37,113 bases of DNA, taken from assembly GCA_029779435.1 (NCBI GenBank), contig JAKPAM010000269.1, positions 1-37,113 of the forward strand, read 5' to 3'. Positions 8,858 to 16,055 of this stretch are shown here, piece by piece (position 1 is the first letter of the stretch; each line of letters starts with the position of its first letter). The stretch comes from Pseudomonadota bacterium. Lineage in GTDB: Bacteria; Pseudomonadota; Gammaproteobacteria; Burkholderiales; Burkholderiaceae_E. Below the pieces are notes generated by a model that saw only the letters and a program-made list of their open reading frames with translations, was not told the DNA's origin and did no database searches. The translations under genes were made by a program, and so were the position numbers.

Positions 8858-8893
8858 GGTCGATGACTTCCGTCTTCTGTATGGAGTGACGGC

Positions 8894-8927
8894 AGTCTAG
8901 GAAGCCCCTGTTACGGCGATGTGACAG
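8894..8927 (-). promoter_or_regulatory. Pho box and -10 of the pstSCAB-phoU promoter
   Basis: Read on the - strand, CTGTCACATCGCCGTAAC (complement of 8910-8927) is an 18-bp Pho box: CTGTCAC, a 4-bp spacer, then CCGTAAC. Ten bases later lies a -10-like TAGACT (complement of 8894-8899). This is the standard geometry of PhoB-dependent promoters, in which the box replaces the -35. The inferred transcript would start about 30 nt before the pstS ATG. Confidence 0.75.
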
Positions 8928-9028
8928 CTCGCCGCGGGGCGTGCGGACGCCCCGGCTCTTCAGCGACCAATCGATCCCTTGGGGAACCCCGTGACGGGTT
9001 CGCGCGGTGATCTTGGAGAAGATAGACC

Positions 9029-9898
9029 CTAAGGGATGCGCGGTACGATCGGCGTCTCGGGAGCGGCGCCCGCCCCGTTCGCGCTCGCCGCCGATCCGCT
9101 GCCGGCGATGCCCGGCGCGGACGGTCCCGCTCCCGCCGACGCCCCCGCCATGCCCGCCGTCCCCACGCCCGCAGATGCCGACGACGACGCCGGCCCGGCC
9201 GCCGTCACGCGAAACGCGTCGTCGCCCGATGACAGCGACGCCGATTGCGCACGCAGCATCAGACGCGGGAATGGCGCCTGCGCGCGTGGCCCGGCGGTGA
9301 ATACCGGCGGCGTCGACGCATCGTCGAGCCGCACGGCCGAGCCGGCCGGCACTTCGACGTTGCCGGCGGCATTGGATACCGCCACGCGCCCTTCGAGCAC
9401 CGTCACCGACAGGCCGGCATGCTCGCCGGCCTCGGCGCAGCCGGCCTTCGGACACTGCCGTTCCTTGGCGATGAACTCGGTCCCCCTTATCGCGAGCACG
9501 CCGGTCGGCGTCGTCAGCCGGTAGTCATCATGATCGCGCTTGCCGATCGCGCCGCTGACCTGGCGGATCACGCCGCGCGCCAGCGAGAAGAAGCTGCGCT
9601 GGCGCGTCGGCTCGAAGTAGAACTCGTCGACGCGAAACTCCGACGACGGCCCGATCGCGATCCGCGCGTCGTCGGCGAAGCGCAGTTCCAGCCGCGCCCC
9701 GGGCCCGGTCACCAGGCGATCACCGCTGTAGACGACCGTGCCCTCGCGCAGCGGCGCGGCGATCGAGCCCCCTCGCACCAGGCGCGTATCGCCGTTGGCG
9801 GTGACCACCGCGCCGGCTTCGACGGCTGTCGCCGCACCGCACCCCAGTGGCGCGAGCGCCAGCACGCAGCCGGCGCGGGCCAGCCAGCGCGACAGCAT
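9029..9898 (-). CDS. FecR-domain exported protein
   Basis: A secretion signal (MLSRWLARAGCVLALAPLGCGAAT) is followed by a FecR domain at about residues 35-180. Its features are a 'GD/VxRG...REGTVVYSGDRLVTGPGARLELRFAD' type beta pattern and YRLTTPTGVLAIRGTEF. The last 90 residues are low-complexity Ala/Gly/Ser/Pro. The protein lacks the cytoplasmic helix-plus-membrane layout of true FecR anti-sigma regulators, and no sigma factor or TonB receptor is nearby. It therefore belongs to the loosely defined FecR-domain surface/periplasmic proteins of unknown role. The start is uncertain: 9898 places the signal peptide first, while an ATG at 9967 and a GTG between them are also open. Two Cys flank an insert (QCPKAGCAEAG) near residue 140. 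Confidence 0.65.
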   Translation of the reverse strand: MLSRWLARAGCVLALAPLGCGAATAVEAGAVVTANGDTRLVRGGSIAAPLREGTVVYSGDRLVTGPGARLELRFADDARIAIGPSSEFRVDEFYFEPTRQRSFFSLARGVIRQVSGAIGKRDHDDYRLTTPTGVLAIRGTEFIAKERQCPKAGCAEAGEHAGLSVTVLEGRVAVSNAAGNVEVPAGSAVRLDDASTPPVFTAGPRAQAPFPRLMLRAQSASLSSGDDAFRVTAAGPASSSASAGVGTAGMAGASAGAGPSAPGIAGSGSAASANGAGAAPETPIVPRIP

Positions 9899-10272
9899 CC
9901 GCAGCGGTGCCGACGGTATATTTTGTGGAGAAAGATAACTGTTTGTGGACACGGGGCACGCTCGCACGCGAAGTCGTCGCTACCCGTCTTTTCGGCCTGC
10001 CCTTGGATGACCGCAGCCCGCTCGTCGTCCCGGCCGGTCCGCCCATCCCCACGGCCGGCGCATCCAGCCAACGCGCATTGGGCCGGGCGTGACCGGCCGG
10101 AGCACATCCGGCCAATGCTCATCCGGCCAATGCTCATCGGGCCAACGCTCCTTCGGCCGGACGTGCCGCCAAACCCGGCAGCGGACCGGCTCCTTCCCCG
10201 GAATCTGTACGGATCGCGCCCCGCGCGCGACACATCGGGATCGATCTCCACTCCACGATCCAGGCGACCCTG
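9899..10272. other. Gene-free interval with three 15-bp repeats
   Basis: No gene is supported in these 374 bases. Three consecutive 15-bp units, CATCCGGCCAATGCT, lie at 10105-10119, 10120-10134 and 10135-10149, the third with two changes. They sit within a longer stretch rich in GGCCGG. Closer to the FecR-like gene, an AT-richer patch at 9918-9950 carries TTTGTGGA twice (9922 and 9942). It may hold the - strand promoter, but no clear -10/-35 pair was identified. Confidence 0.5.
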
Positions 10273-10716
10273 ATGAACCTCTCCCTGAAGACGTGGGCGG
10301 CCACGCTGGCCATGCTGCCCGCCATCGCGGCGGCGCAACTGGGGCCGACCCGCGAAGCGCCGCTGCCGACGATCGGCCTGAGCGTCGAATCCTCCGACGA
10401 TACCGGCCTCGAAATCGTGGCCAAGCTGCGCGACGCGATCAAGCGGGCGGGCTACTACCCGAGCACGAACGCAACGGAAGCGCTCGTCGGCCTGCATTTC
10501 CTCAGCTTCGATCCACGCCCCGACGATCGCGAAAAGGGCCAGCAGACGCTGTACTCGGTGGCCTGGACCGGGCGCGACGGACGCTTCGTCACCCATACCG
10601 TCGCGACCTGCACGCTGCGCAGCGCGGCTGATTGCGCGAACAAGCTGATGGTCACGACCTCGCAGATCGCGCAGATGCAGCAGGCCCGTGAGGCTGCCAG
10701 TCAGCCTTCCCGCTGA
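10273..10716 (+). CDS. Small exported protein of unknown function
   Basis: The 147-aa product has a short Sec signal (MNLSLKTWAATLAMLPAIAAA, cleavage expected before QLGPTRE). The soluble remainder has two Cys near residues 117 and 124, which could form a disulphide. The mature part alternates polar and hydrophobic residues (SVESSDDTGLEIVAKLRDAI, TLYSVAWTGRDGRFVTHTV), suggesting a small alpha/beta periplasmic domain. I do not recognise the family. The ribosome-binding site is poor. A 6-bp stem with an AATA loop (10736-10751) follows the gene but has no T tract. Confidence 0.6.
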   Translation: MNLSLKTWAATLAMLPAIAAAQLGPTREAPLPTIGLSVESSDDTGLEIVAKLRDAIKRAGYYPSTNATEALVGLHFLSFDPRPDDREKGQQTLYSVAWTGRDGRFVTHTVATCTLRSAADCANKLMVTTSQIAQMQQAREAASQPSR

Positions 10717-10946
10717 AGCGCACGGCAACGAGCCTCGCCCCAATAGGGGCGGAGCCTCCAATCGATCCCCGCGCCCGGGTCCGAATTATCTCCGCCGGGG
10801 GTAATTTCGCAAAATTTGACGATATGGCCGCGGTCGACCCTACCAAAGTACGTGTCATAAAGCCGTCGACCTCGCCTTTAGCCCAATGGTCACCGGGTTT
10901 GTTGTCGCCGATGATTCCGATCAACCGCTTGCACACGAGGTTCCGC

Positions 10947-11213
10947 GTGTCCACCTTGCTTCAACGCACCGCCAGCATCCGCGCCGTCGACGACAAGGGC
11001 AACTACTACGATGTCGATCACTTCATCGAGTACCTGGAGGCCAACCCGGGCAAATCGGGCGACCGGCTCGGTGCCCGGGACGGCGGCCCGGCCGTGCGCA
11101 CCTGGCGCGTCAACCGTCAGCCGGCCAAGCAGATCGACGACGGCACCTACGAAGTGATCGGCACGGGCTTGAAACTGCGCCGCGTCACGCGCGGGTCATC
11201 GGCGAACAGCTAG
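10947..11213 (+). CDS. Small hypothetical protein (GTG start proposed)
   Basis: The frame is open from an ATG at 10824. A GTG at 10947 is preferred because GAGG lies 6 nt before it and the sequence upstream is not protein-like. The 88-aa product begins (M)STLLQRTASIRAVDDKGNYYDVDHFIEYLE and has a basic, probably beta-rich second half ending KLRRVTRGSSANS. There is no signal peptide or membrane segment. It could be a small cytosolic regulatory or stress protein, but no family is recognised. A possible -35 TTGACG lies at 10816-10821. Confidence 0.5.
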   Translation: MSTLLQRTASIRAVDDKGNYYDVDHFIEYLEANPGKSGDRLGARDGGPAVRTWRVNRQPAKQIDDGTYEVIGTGLKLRRVTRGSSANS

Positions 11214-11236
11214 GCGCCAGCGCCACGCTCTTCCCC

Positions 11237-11752
11237 TCAGTACATCGCCTCGCTGCGCGGATCGCGCTGCGTCGCCTTGTCGATCAGCGCCATCGCCCCG
11301 ATGGCGTCGCGCGTGCCACTGACGATGAAGCGGAACGACTGTGTCGTCCCCGCGGCCGACTCGATGGCCACGCCCCACTGCCGGGTATCCCGCAAGCTGC
11401 GGATCGCCCGGCCGAAATCCGATAGCACGTAGACGAACCGGTCGCCGACGATTCGGCATGTCAGCGTGTGATCGGAGAATCCCTGGTCGGCGCCGACGAC
11501 GCCCGTGTACTGGCGCCCGTTCTCACAGCGCGACCGGGTCGCGATGTAGACCGAGCAGCTCTGGCCGTCGACGCACATCACGCCGATGGTCGCGCCGGTT
11601 TCGTTGGCCGAATACATCTCCAGCGATGGGCCGTCCTTCTGCACGTTCCACGTACCGAACCGCGCTTGGTCCCGCAACACCTGCGCGCCCGCCGGCAACG
11701 CGCCCGCCAGTACCAACGCCACCAGCGATCCCGTCAACCATCGCGCCTGCAT
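11237..11752 (-). CDS. Exported protein of unknown function, weakly IalB-like
   Basis: The start at 11752 is set by GAGGGGA upstream; an ATG ten codons earlier (11782) is less likely. The 171-aa product has a Sec signal (MQARWLTGSLVALVLAGALPAGAQ). The mature domain has the pattern FGTWNVQKDG..., four Cys in two pairs (CVDGQSC and C...C further on), and a stretch ending FIVSGTRDAIGAMALIDKA. The opening 'W-x-V' and paired Cys recall invasion-associated locus B (IalB/PF06776) proteins, but the match is loose. It is convergent with the small gene ending at 11213, only 23 bp away. Confidence 0.6.
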   Translation of the reverse strand: MQARWLTGSLVALVLAGALPAGAQVLRDQARFGTWNVQKDGPSLEMYSANETGATIGVMCVDGQSCSVYIATRSRCENGRQYTGVVGADQGFSDHTLTCRIVGDRFVYVLSDFGRAIRSLRDTRQWGVAIESAAGTTQSFRFIVSGTRDAIGAMALIDKATQRDPRSEAMY

Positions 11753-11919
11753 CGACCGTCCCCTCGAAGACATCGATGCCATTGCACGACATGGCCGCGA
11801 GCGATACGAGGAAAAAGGTCTCGTTCGTCGATCGCCGACGTCCGTTCATCGGCTGTCGGCGGTCCCTTCGGCCATCGCCGCGCCGGTTCGCCACGACCGG
11901 CACGGCACGGAGAACCGCG

Positions 11920-12702
11920 TCAGTGCGCCGGCAGCTCCGGCACGACGTCCACGCCGTACAGCCTGAACCGTCCGTCGGCCACGTCCAGGCCGCGGCGGCT
12001 CGCCGCGTCGAGCACCTGGCCGGGATCGGGCACCGTGACGTGCATCGCGTCGAGCCGCTCGGCCTGTCCGGCCGGCAGCGGGACGAAGCGCGCCGCGCCC
12101 AGCTCGAACTGCAGCCGCGGCGAACCGACCTGTCCATCATCGAGTTCGCGATCCATCAGCGTCGCCCAGTGCTGCGCCAGATCCAGCGGCTCCGGCGACG
12201 CGACGTCGATCGTCGGAATGCCGAGAACCTTGTCCAGACGCTGGAACGGCTGCCACTGCGACCCGGCCGGATGGTAGGCGCCGGTCAGCGCCTCGCCGCC
12301 TTCGGTGTGATCGAATTCGAGCATCGTCGCGCGGCCATCGCGCGGATGAAGCTGGATCCCGAAGTAGCCCGGATAGTCGAGCACGTGGGCGATCCGCACG
12401 CCCATCCGCTCGGCGATCTCGCGCCGCCGCTGCGGATCGTTGCAGTCGAAGATCGCCATGTAGCCGCCGCGTCCGCCGCTGCGCTCGAGAAACCGCCCGG
12501 CGGCCGTCCCCTCGCGCGTCGGTGCCACGATCTCGAGGAACGCATGCCCGAACACGAACAGCGCGTTCACGAGCCCGTACTTGGCGACGTTGACGTCGCG
12601 AAAACAGACATCGACGCCGAACACGTCCCGGATCGTTTCGACAGCGGGTTCCAGGTCGGGCGCGACCAGGCAGATCTGTCGCAGGCGCAAGTAGTCACTC
12701 AT
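11920..12702 (-). CDS. VOC (glyoxalase/dioxygenase-fold) family protein
   Basis: The 260-aa product begins MSDYLRLRQICLVAPDLEPAVETIRDVFGV, typical of the first beta-alpha-beta module of VOC proteins. It continues with LFVFGHAFLEIVAPT and GGYMAIFDC modules. The metal-ligand His usually found in the first strand (L-x-H-V) is Gln here (RQICLV), so it may bind no metal or use a different site. Its start overlaps the end of the lacI-family gene by 8 bp behind a strong GAGGAGACGAAGG. It is therefore co-translated with that gene and the dioxygenase, which suggests a role in the same degradative route. The substrate is unknown. Confidence 0.75.
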   Translation of the reverse strand: MSDYLRLRQICLVAPDLEPAVETIRDVFGVDVCFRDVNVAKYGLVNALFVFGHAFLEIVAPTREGTAAGRFLERSGGRGGYMAIFDCNDPQRRREIAERMGVRIAHVLDYPGYFGIQLHPRDGRATMLEFDHTEGGEALTGAYHPAGSQWQPFQRLDKVLGIPTIDVASPEPLDLAQHWATLMDRELDDGQVGSPRLQFELGAARFVPLPAGQAERLDAMHVTVPDPGQVLDAASRRGLDVADGRFRLYGVDVVPELPAH

Positions 12703-13810
12703 CCTTCGTCTCCTCCTCAGGTGTCTCGCGCATGATAAGGGGCCCTGCCGCCGGCGATTCGCCCACCGGCACCGATCGGCGTCCGGTCGAGCGGCGGATC
12801 ACCAGCTCGTTGGCAAAGGTCTTGTGCTCGATCGCGCGATCGGGCTCCTCGATGCGATTCATCAAACGCGCCACCGCGTAGCCGATCATCTCGTCCATCG
12901 GCTGGCGGAACGTCGTCAGGTCGAACGCCGGCCACGCGGCCATCTCGACGTCATCGTAGCCGACCACCCATAGCGCATCGGGAATCGGCCGCCCCAGCGT
13001 GCGCGCCGCATCGATCGCGCCGAGCGCCAGCATGTCGTTGGCGCAGAAGATCGCGTCCGGCGGCGCCTGAAGCTCGAGCAGCCGCAGCGCGGCCGCCAGT
13101 CCCGCGCGGTGCGTGAATCCCTCGGCGCGCTGGTAGTAGTGCGCGGCCAGCGGCCGGCCGCCGGCCGCCAGGGCCTGCCGGAAGCCCGCCTCGCGATCGC
13201 GGATCGGGCTGGCCTGCTGCACGCCGCCGATCATCGCGATCCGCTGGCGGCCGCCGCCGATGAAGTACTCGGCGGCGCGGCGCCCGCCGTCGAGGTTGTC
13301 GCTCGACACCTGGTCGCTCGGATAGCCGTCGACGGCGCGGTTGACCAGCACGACGGGCGCCTGCGGCGAGCAGACGTCGCGAATGAACGGCGATTCGCGC
13401 GTGCAGGCCGTCAGGATCACGCCGTCGACACCGCCTTGCCGCAGCGCCCGGCTCGCATGGCGATCGCCGTCGCCGTGCTCGGCATCCCAGACGACCATCT
13501 GCTGCCCGAGCGCGTCGAGCCGGGCGCCGATCAGTTCGAGCATCGCCGGATAGATCTGGTAGGACAACCGAGCGACGACGACGCCGATCGCCCCCGCGCG
13601 ATGCGTGCGGAACGAGCGGGCCGCGGCATTCGGCTGGTAATCGACCTCGGCCAGGATCCGGCGCACACGCTCGCGCGTCTCGGCGCGCACGCCGGGATCG
13701 TCGCGCAGCACGCGCGATACCGTCGCCTGCGAGACGCCCGCCATGCGCGCCACGTCGTGGCTGGTCAGCGCGCGGCCCGTGGCCTGGCGGCGCATGGCCC
13801 CGGCCGTCAT
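12695..13810 (-). CDS. LacI-family transcriptional regulator
   Basis: The 371-aa product has the LacI helix-turn-helix at residues 15-40 (TSHDVARMAGVSQATVSRVLRD) and a hinge helix YQPNAAARSFRTHRAG. Phe occupies the place where Leu normally intercalates into the central CG step. A periplasmic-binding-type sensor domain follows (GAIGVVVARLSYQIYPAML..., DAIFCANDMLALGAIDA, WVVGYDDVEMA). A 30-residue polar C-terminal tail is extra. It lies between the TfdA-like gene and the VOC gene in one - strand unit. It is the best candidate to bind the two palindromes at 14758-14773 and 14923-14938; the inducer is unknown. Confidence 0.9.
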   Translation of the reverse strand: MTAGAMRRQATGRALTSHDVARMAGVSQATVSRVLRDDPGVRAETRERVRRILAEVDYQPNAAARSFRTHRAGAIGVVVARLSYQIYPAMLELIGARLDALGQQMVVWDAEHGDGDRHASRALRQGGVDGVILTACTRESPFIRDVCSPQAPVVLVNRAVDGYPSDQVSSDNLDGGRRAAEYFIGGGRQRIAMIGGVQQASPIRDREAGFRQALAAGGRPLAAHYYQRAEGFTHRAGLAAALRLLELQAPPDAIFCANDMLALGAIDAARTLGRPIPDALWVVGYDDVEMAAWPAFDLTTFRQPMDEMIGYAVARLMNRIEEPDRAIEHKTFANELVIRRSTGRRSVPVGESPAAGPLIMRETPEEETKDE

Positions 13811-13837
13811 CGCGCGGGCACGCCGACGCGCGTCCGT

Positions 13838-14707
13838 TCAGGCCGGCTGCGGCAGGTCGAGCGTCGTCGTGCGGCGCAGTTCGCGGCGATAGGTCTTGTC
13901 ATCGTAGGAGCGTCCCCGGTGCATCGTCGCGCGATTGTCCCAGATGACCAGATCCCCTTCGCGCCAGATGTGCGGATAGACGTAGCGCGCCTGCGTCGCG
14001 TGCTCGGTCAGGTCGCGCAACAGCATCCGCCCCTCGGGCACCGGCCAGTCGACGATGCGCGACGCATGCGAGGCCAGGTACAGCGACTTGCGGCCCGATC
14101 CGGGAATCGTGCGCACCAGCGGGTGGATCGCTCCCTTGAGCTGCTCGCGCTCGCCCTCGTTGAACTCGAAGCCGAGGACCTCGCGCGAATAGGCGATCGA
14201 ATGATGGACGTTCAGCCCTTCGATGCAGGCCTTGGTCTCGTCGTCCAGGTCGTCATAAGCGGCGCGCATGTCGGCGAACTCGGTATCGTTGCGCACCGGC
14301 GGGATCACGCGGGCCGACAGCAGCGAATACCGCCCGGCCGGGTCGACGAACGACGCGTCGGTGTGCCACAGCCGGTTGCTCAGTATGCTCATCCGCAAAC
14401 GATCGTTGGCCGGCAGCACCTTGCCGTCGGCACCGACGTTCGAGATGTCGGTCAGCGCCTCGTTGCCGAAACGGTTCTTGCTGAGCACCGAGACCGAGGT
14501 CTTCGCATGCAGCGTACCGTCGAAGCGCTCCGCGAACGCGAGCTGCTCCTCGTTGGTGAACGGCTGGTCGCGGAACACCAGCACCGCGTACTGGTCCATC
14601 GCCGACCGCAGCGCCGCCAGGGTGGCCGGATCCTCGACCTTGCGCAGGTCCAGGCCCTCGACTTCGCCGGCGAACAGCGGATGCAGGGGTTTGATCGAAA
14701 GCGCCAT
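13838..14707 (-). CDS. TfdA/TauD-family Fe(II)/2-oxoglutarate dioxygenase
   Basis: The 289-aa product has all expected metal and cofactor residues. His115 and Asp117 lie in LWHTDASF, the distal His263 in MHRGRSYD, and the 2-oxoglutarate Arg in YRRELRRTTTL (about 274-278). The opening SIKPLHPLFAGEVEGLDLR, the ALTDISNVGADGKVL stretch and the C-terminus are closer to 2,4-D dioxygenase (TfdA, 287 aa) than to taurine dioxygenase, by remembered sequence. The expected chemistry is hydroxylation next to an ether or sulfonate with loss of an aldehyde or ketone. It may act on an aryloxyalkanoate-like or other organic acid. It is divergent from a Bug receptor and upstream of the LacI and VOC genes. Confidence 0.85.
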   Translation of the reverse strand: MALSIKPLHPLFAGEVEGLDLRKVEDPATLAALRSAMDQYAVLVFRDQPFTNEEQLAFAERFDGTLHAKTSVSVLSKNRFGNEALTDISNVGADGKVLPANDRLRMSILSNRLWHTDASFVDPAGRYSLLSARVIPPVRNDTEFADMRAAYDDLDDETKACIEGLNVHHSIAYSREVLGFEFNEGEREQLKGAIHPLVRTIPGSGRKSLYLASHASRIVDWPVPEGRMLLRDLTEHATQARYVYPHIWREGDLVIWDNRATMHRGRSYDDKTYRRELRRTTTLDLPQPA

Positions 14708-14757
14708 CGTCTCCTCCAGGCGATTTGGCCGACGCCGACGGCATCGGTTAACATTCG

Positions 14758-14773
14758 TCGATTACGTAGTCAT
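14758..14773. promoter_or_regulatory. Operator-like site 1 of the TfdA/Bug divergon
   Basis: The sequence TCGATTACGTAGTCAT matches the reverse complement of site 2 (14923-14938) at 13 of 16 positions and shares its TACGTA core. It lies 51-66 bp before the dioxygenase start codon. Its own symmetry is partial (10 of 16). It is a probable target of the adjacent LacI-family regulator, whose relatives prefer palindromes with a central CG; this assignment is inferred. Confidence 0.5.
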
Positions 14774-14922
14774 CACGTGCGGCTTCTGCCACGACGATCG
14801 CGCGGCATCGGACGGCTCTCGCAAGGGGGCGATCGAACGGCGAACGCATTCGCCTGCCGAAACCCCGGCATTTTGCATGCCGTCGCGATCCGGACTCCAC
14901 AGCGAGCGGTGCCAACGACTGA

Positions 14923-14938
14923 ATGACTACGTATTCAT
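14923..14938. promoter_or_regulatory. Operator-like site 2 of the TfdA/Bug divergon
   Basis: ATGACTACGTATTCAT is a 16-bp palindrome with a single mismatched pair (positions 5 and 12) and a CG centre. It lies 63-78 bp before the Bug receptor start. Its centre is 165 bp from that of site 1, so a dimer of dimers could bridge the two through a loop. Apart from these sites, the 14708-15000 interval shows nothing else recognisable. Confidence 0.6.
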
Positions 14939-15000
14939 CATGCGCCGACTACCGGTCACTGTCAAGACCGGAAAGGCGCCGAATCACCAAGGAGACGTCG

Positions 15001-15996
15001 ATGCAGTTGTTTTCGTTCGCGCGCCAGGTGCTGGCGCTGGCCGCCGCATGCCTGGCCGCTTTCGCCCTGTCGACGGGTGCGGCCCATGCGCAGGCCTGGC
15101 CCGGCCGCCAGCCGATCCGGATCGTGATCCCCTACCCGCCCGGCGGCGCTTCCGACGTCACCGCCCGGACGCTGGCCACCAAGCTGACCGATGCGCTGGG
15201 CCAATCGGTCGTCGTCGAGAACCGGCCCGGCGCCAACGGCATCGTCGCGCTCGAACTGGTCGCCAAGGCCCCGGCCGACGGCTACACGCTGCTGATGGCC
15301 AACCTGGGGCCCAATGCGATCAACCCGGTCGTCTACAAGAAGCTGCCGTACGACGCGGTCAAGGACTTCACGCCGATCATGCTGACCACGCTGGTGCCGC
15401 TGGTACTGGTCGTCAATCCCGAACTGCCCGTCAAGGACCTGCCTTCGCTGATCGCGATGGCCCGCCAGTCTCCCGGCAAGATCGACTTCGCGTCGGCGGG
15501 CAACGGTGCGTCGAACCATCTGGCCGGCGAGCTGTTCAACGCGATGGCGGGCATCCAGACGACGCACGTCCCGTACAAGGGCGACACCCCGGCGATGTCC
15601 GACGTGATGGGCGGCCAGGTCTCGATGATGTTCCCGACCGCGATCGCCGCGATGCCCCACCTGAAGTCCGGCAAGCTGCGCGCGATCGCCGTTACCAGCG
15701 CCAAGCGCGTCCCCTCGCTGCCCGACGTGCCGACGATGAGCGAAGCGGGCGTCACGGGATTCGAAGCCGTGTCCTGGGGCGGCCTGATGGGCCCCGGCAA
15801 CCTGCCGCCCGAGATCGTCGCGCGGCTCAATACCGAGCTGCAGGCGATCCTGAAGATGCCCGACGTCGTCGACAAGCTGCAGTCGCTCGGCGCCGAAGTC
15901 GTCGCCACGAGCCCGCAGGCGTTCGCGACCTACCTGCAGGCCGAGATCGACAAATGGGGCAAGGTCGCCCGCGGTGCCAACGTGCAGCTCGACTGA
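15001..15996 (+). CDS. Bug/TctC-family tripartite tricarboxylate-type binding receptor
   Basis: The start at 15001 follows AAGGAG with ideal spacing; the open frame begins earlier, at 14923. The 331-aa product has a Sec signal (FARQVLALAAACLAAFALSTGAAHA, cut before QAWPGRQ). It is followed by the hallmark Bug sequence PIRIVIPYPPGGASDVTARTLA, then VVVENRPGANG, ADGYTLLM and PYKGDTPAMSDVMGGQVSMMF. Bug receptors bind carboxylates and similar small organic solutes in the periplasm; they are abundant in Burkholderiales, often without their membrane partners. None of those partners is present here. Divergence from a TfdA-like gene suggests it may bind that pathway's substrate. Confidence 0.92.
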   Translation: MQLFSFARQVLALAAACLAAFALSTGAAHAQAWPGRQPIRIVIPYPPGGASDVTARTLATKLTDALGQSVVVENRPGANGIVALELVAKAPADGYTLLMANLGPNAINPVVYKKLPYDAVKDFTPIMLTTLVPLVLVVNPELPVKDLPSLIAMARQSPGKIDFASAGNGASNHLAGELFNAMAGIQTTHVPYKGDTPAMSDVMGGQVSMMFPTAIAAMPHLKSGKLRAIAVTSAKRVPSLPDVPTMSEAGVTGFEAVSWGGLMGPGNLPPEIVARLNTELQAILKMPDVVDKLQSLGAEVVATSPQAFATYLQAEIDKWGKVARGANVQLD

Positions 15997-16055
15997 CCTT
16001 TGCAACGCGGCATGGCACCGATTTTCGACGGAGTCGTTCAGGGAACTTCCGGACC

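Noticed and set aside
8936..8953. Terminator between the FecR-like gene and pstS
   Set aside because: GGGGCG/CGCCCC forms a short stem but has no T tract on the - strand and lies within the pstS upstream region.
9918..9950. Replication-origin-like patch with two DnaA-box-like TGTGGA motifs
   Set aside because: Both differ from the DnaA consensus, only two are present, and no dnaA, dnaN or partition gene is near.
10736..10751. Terminator after the small exported protein
   Set aside because: The stem is only 6 bp and no T run follows on either strand.
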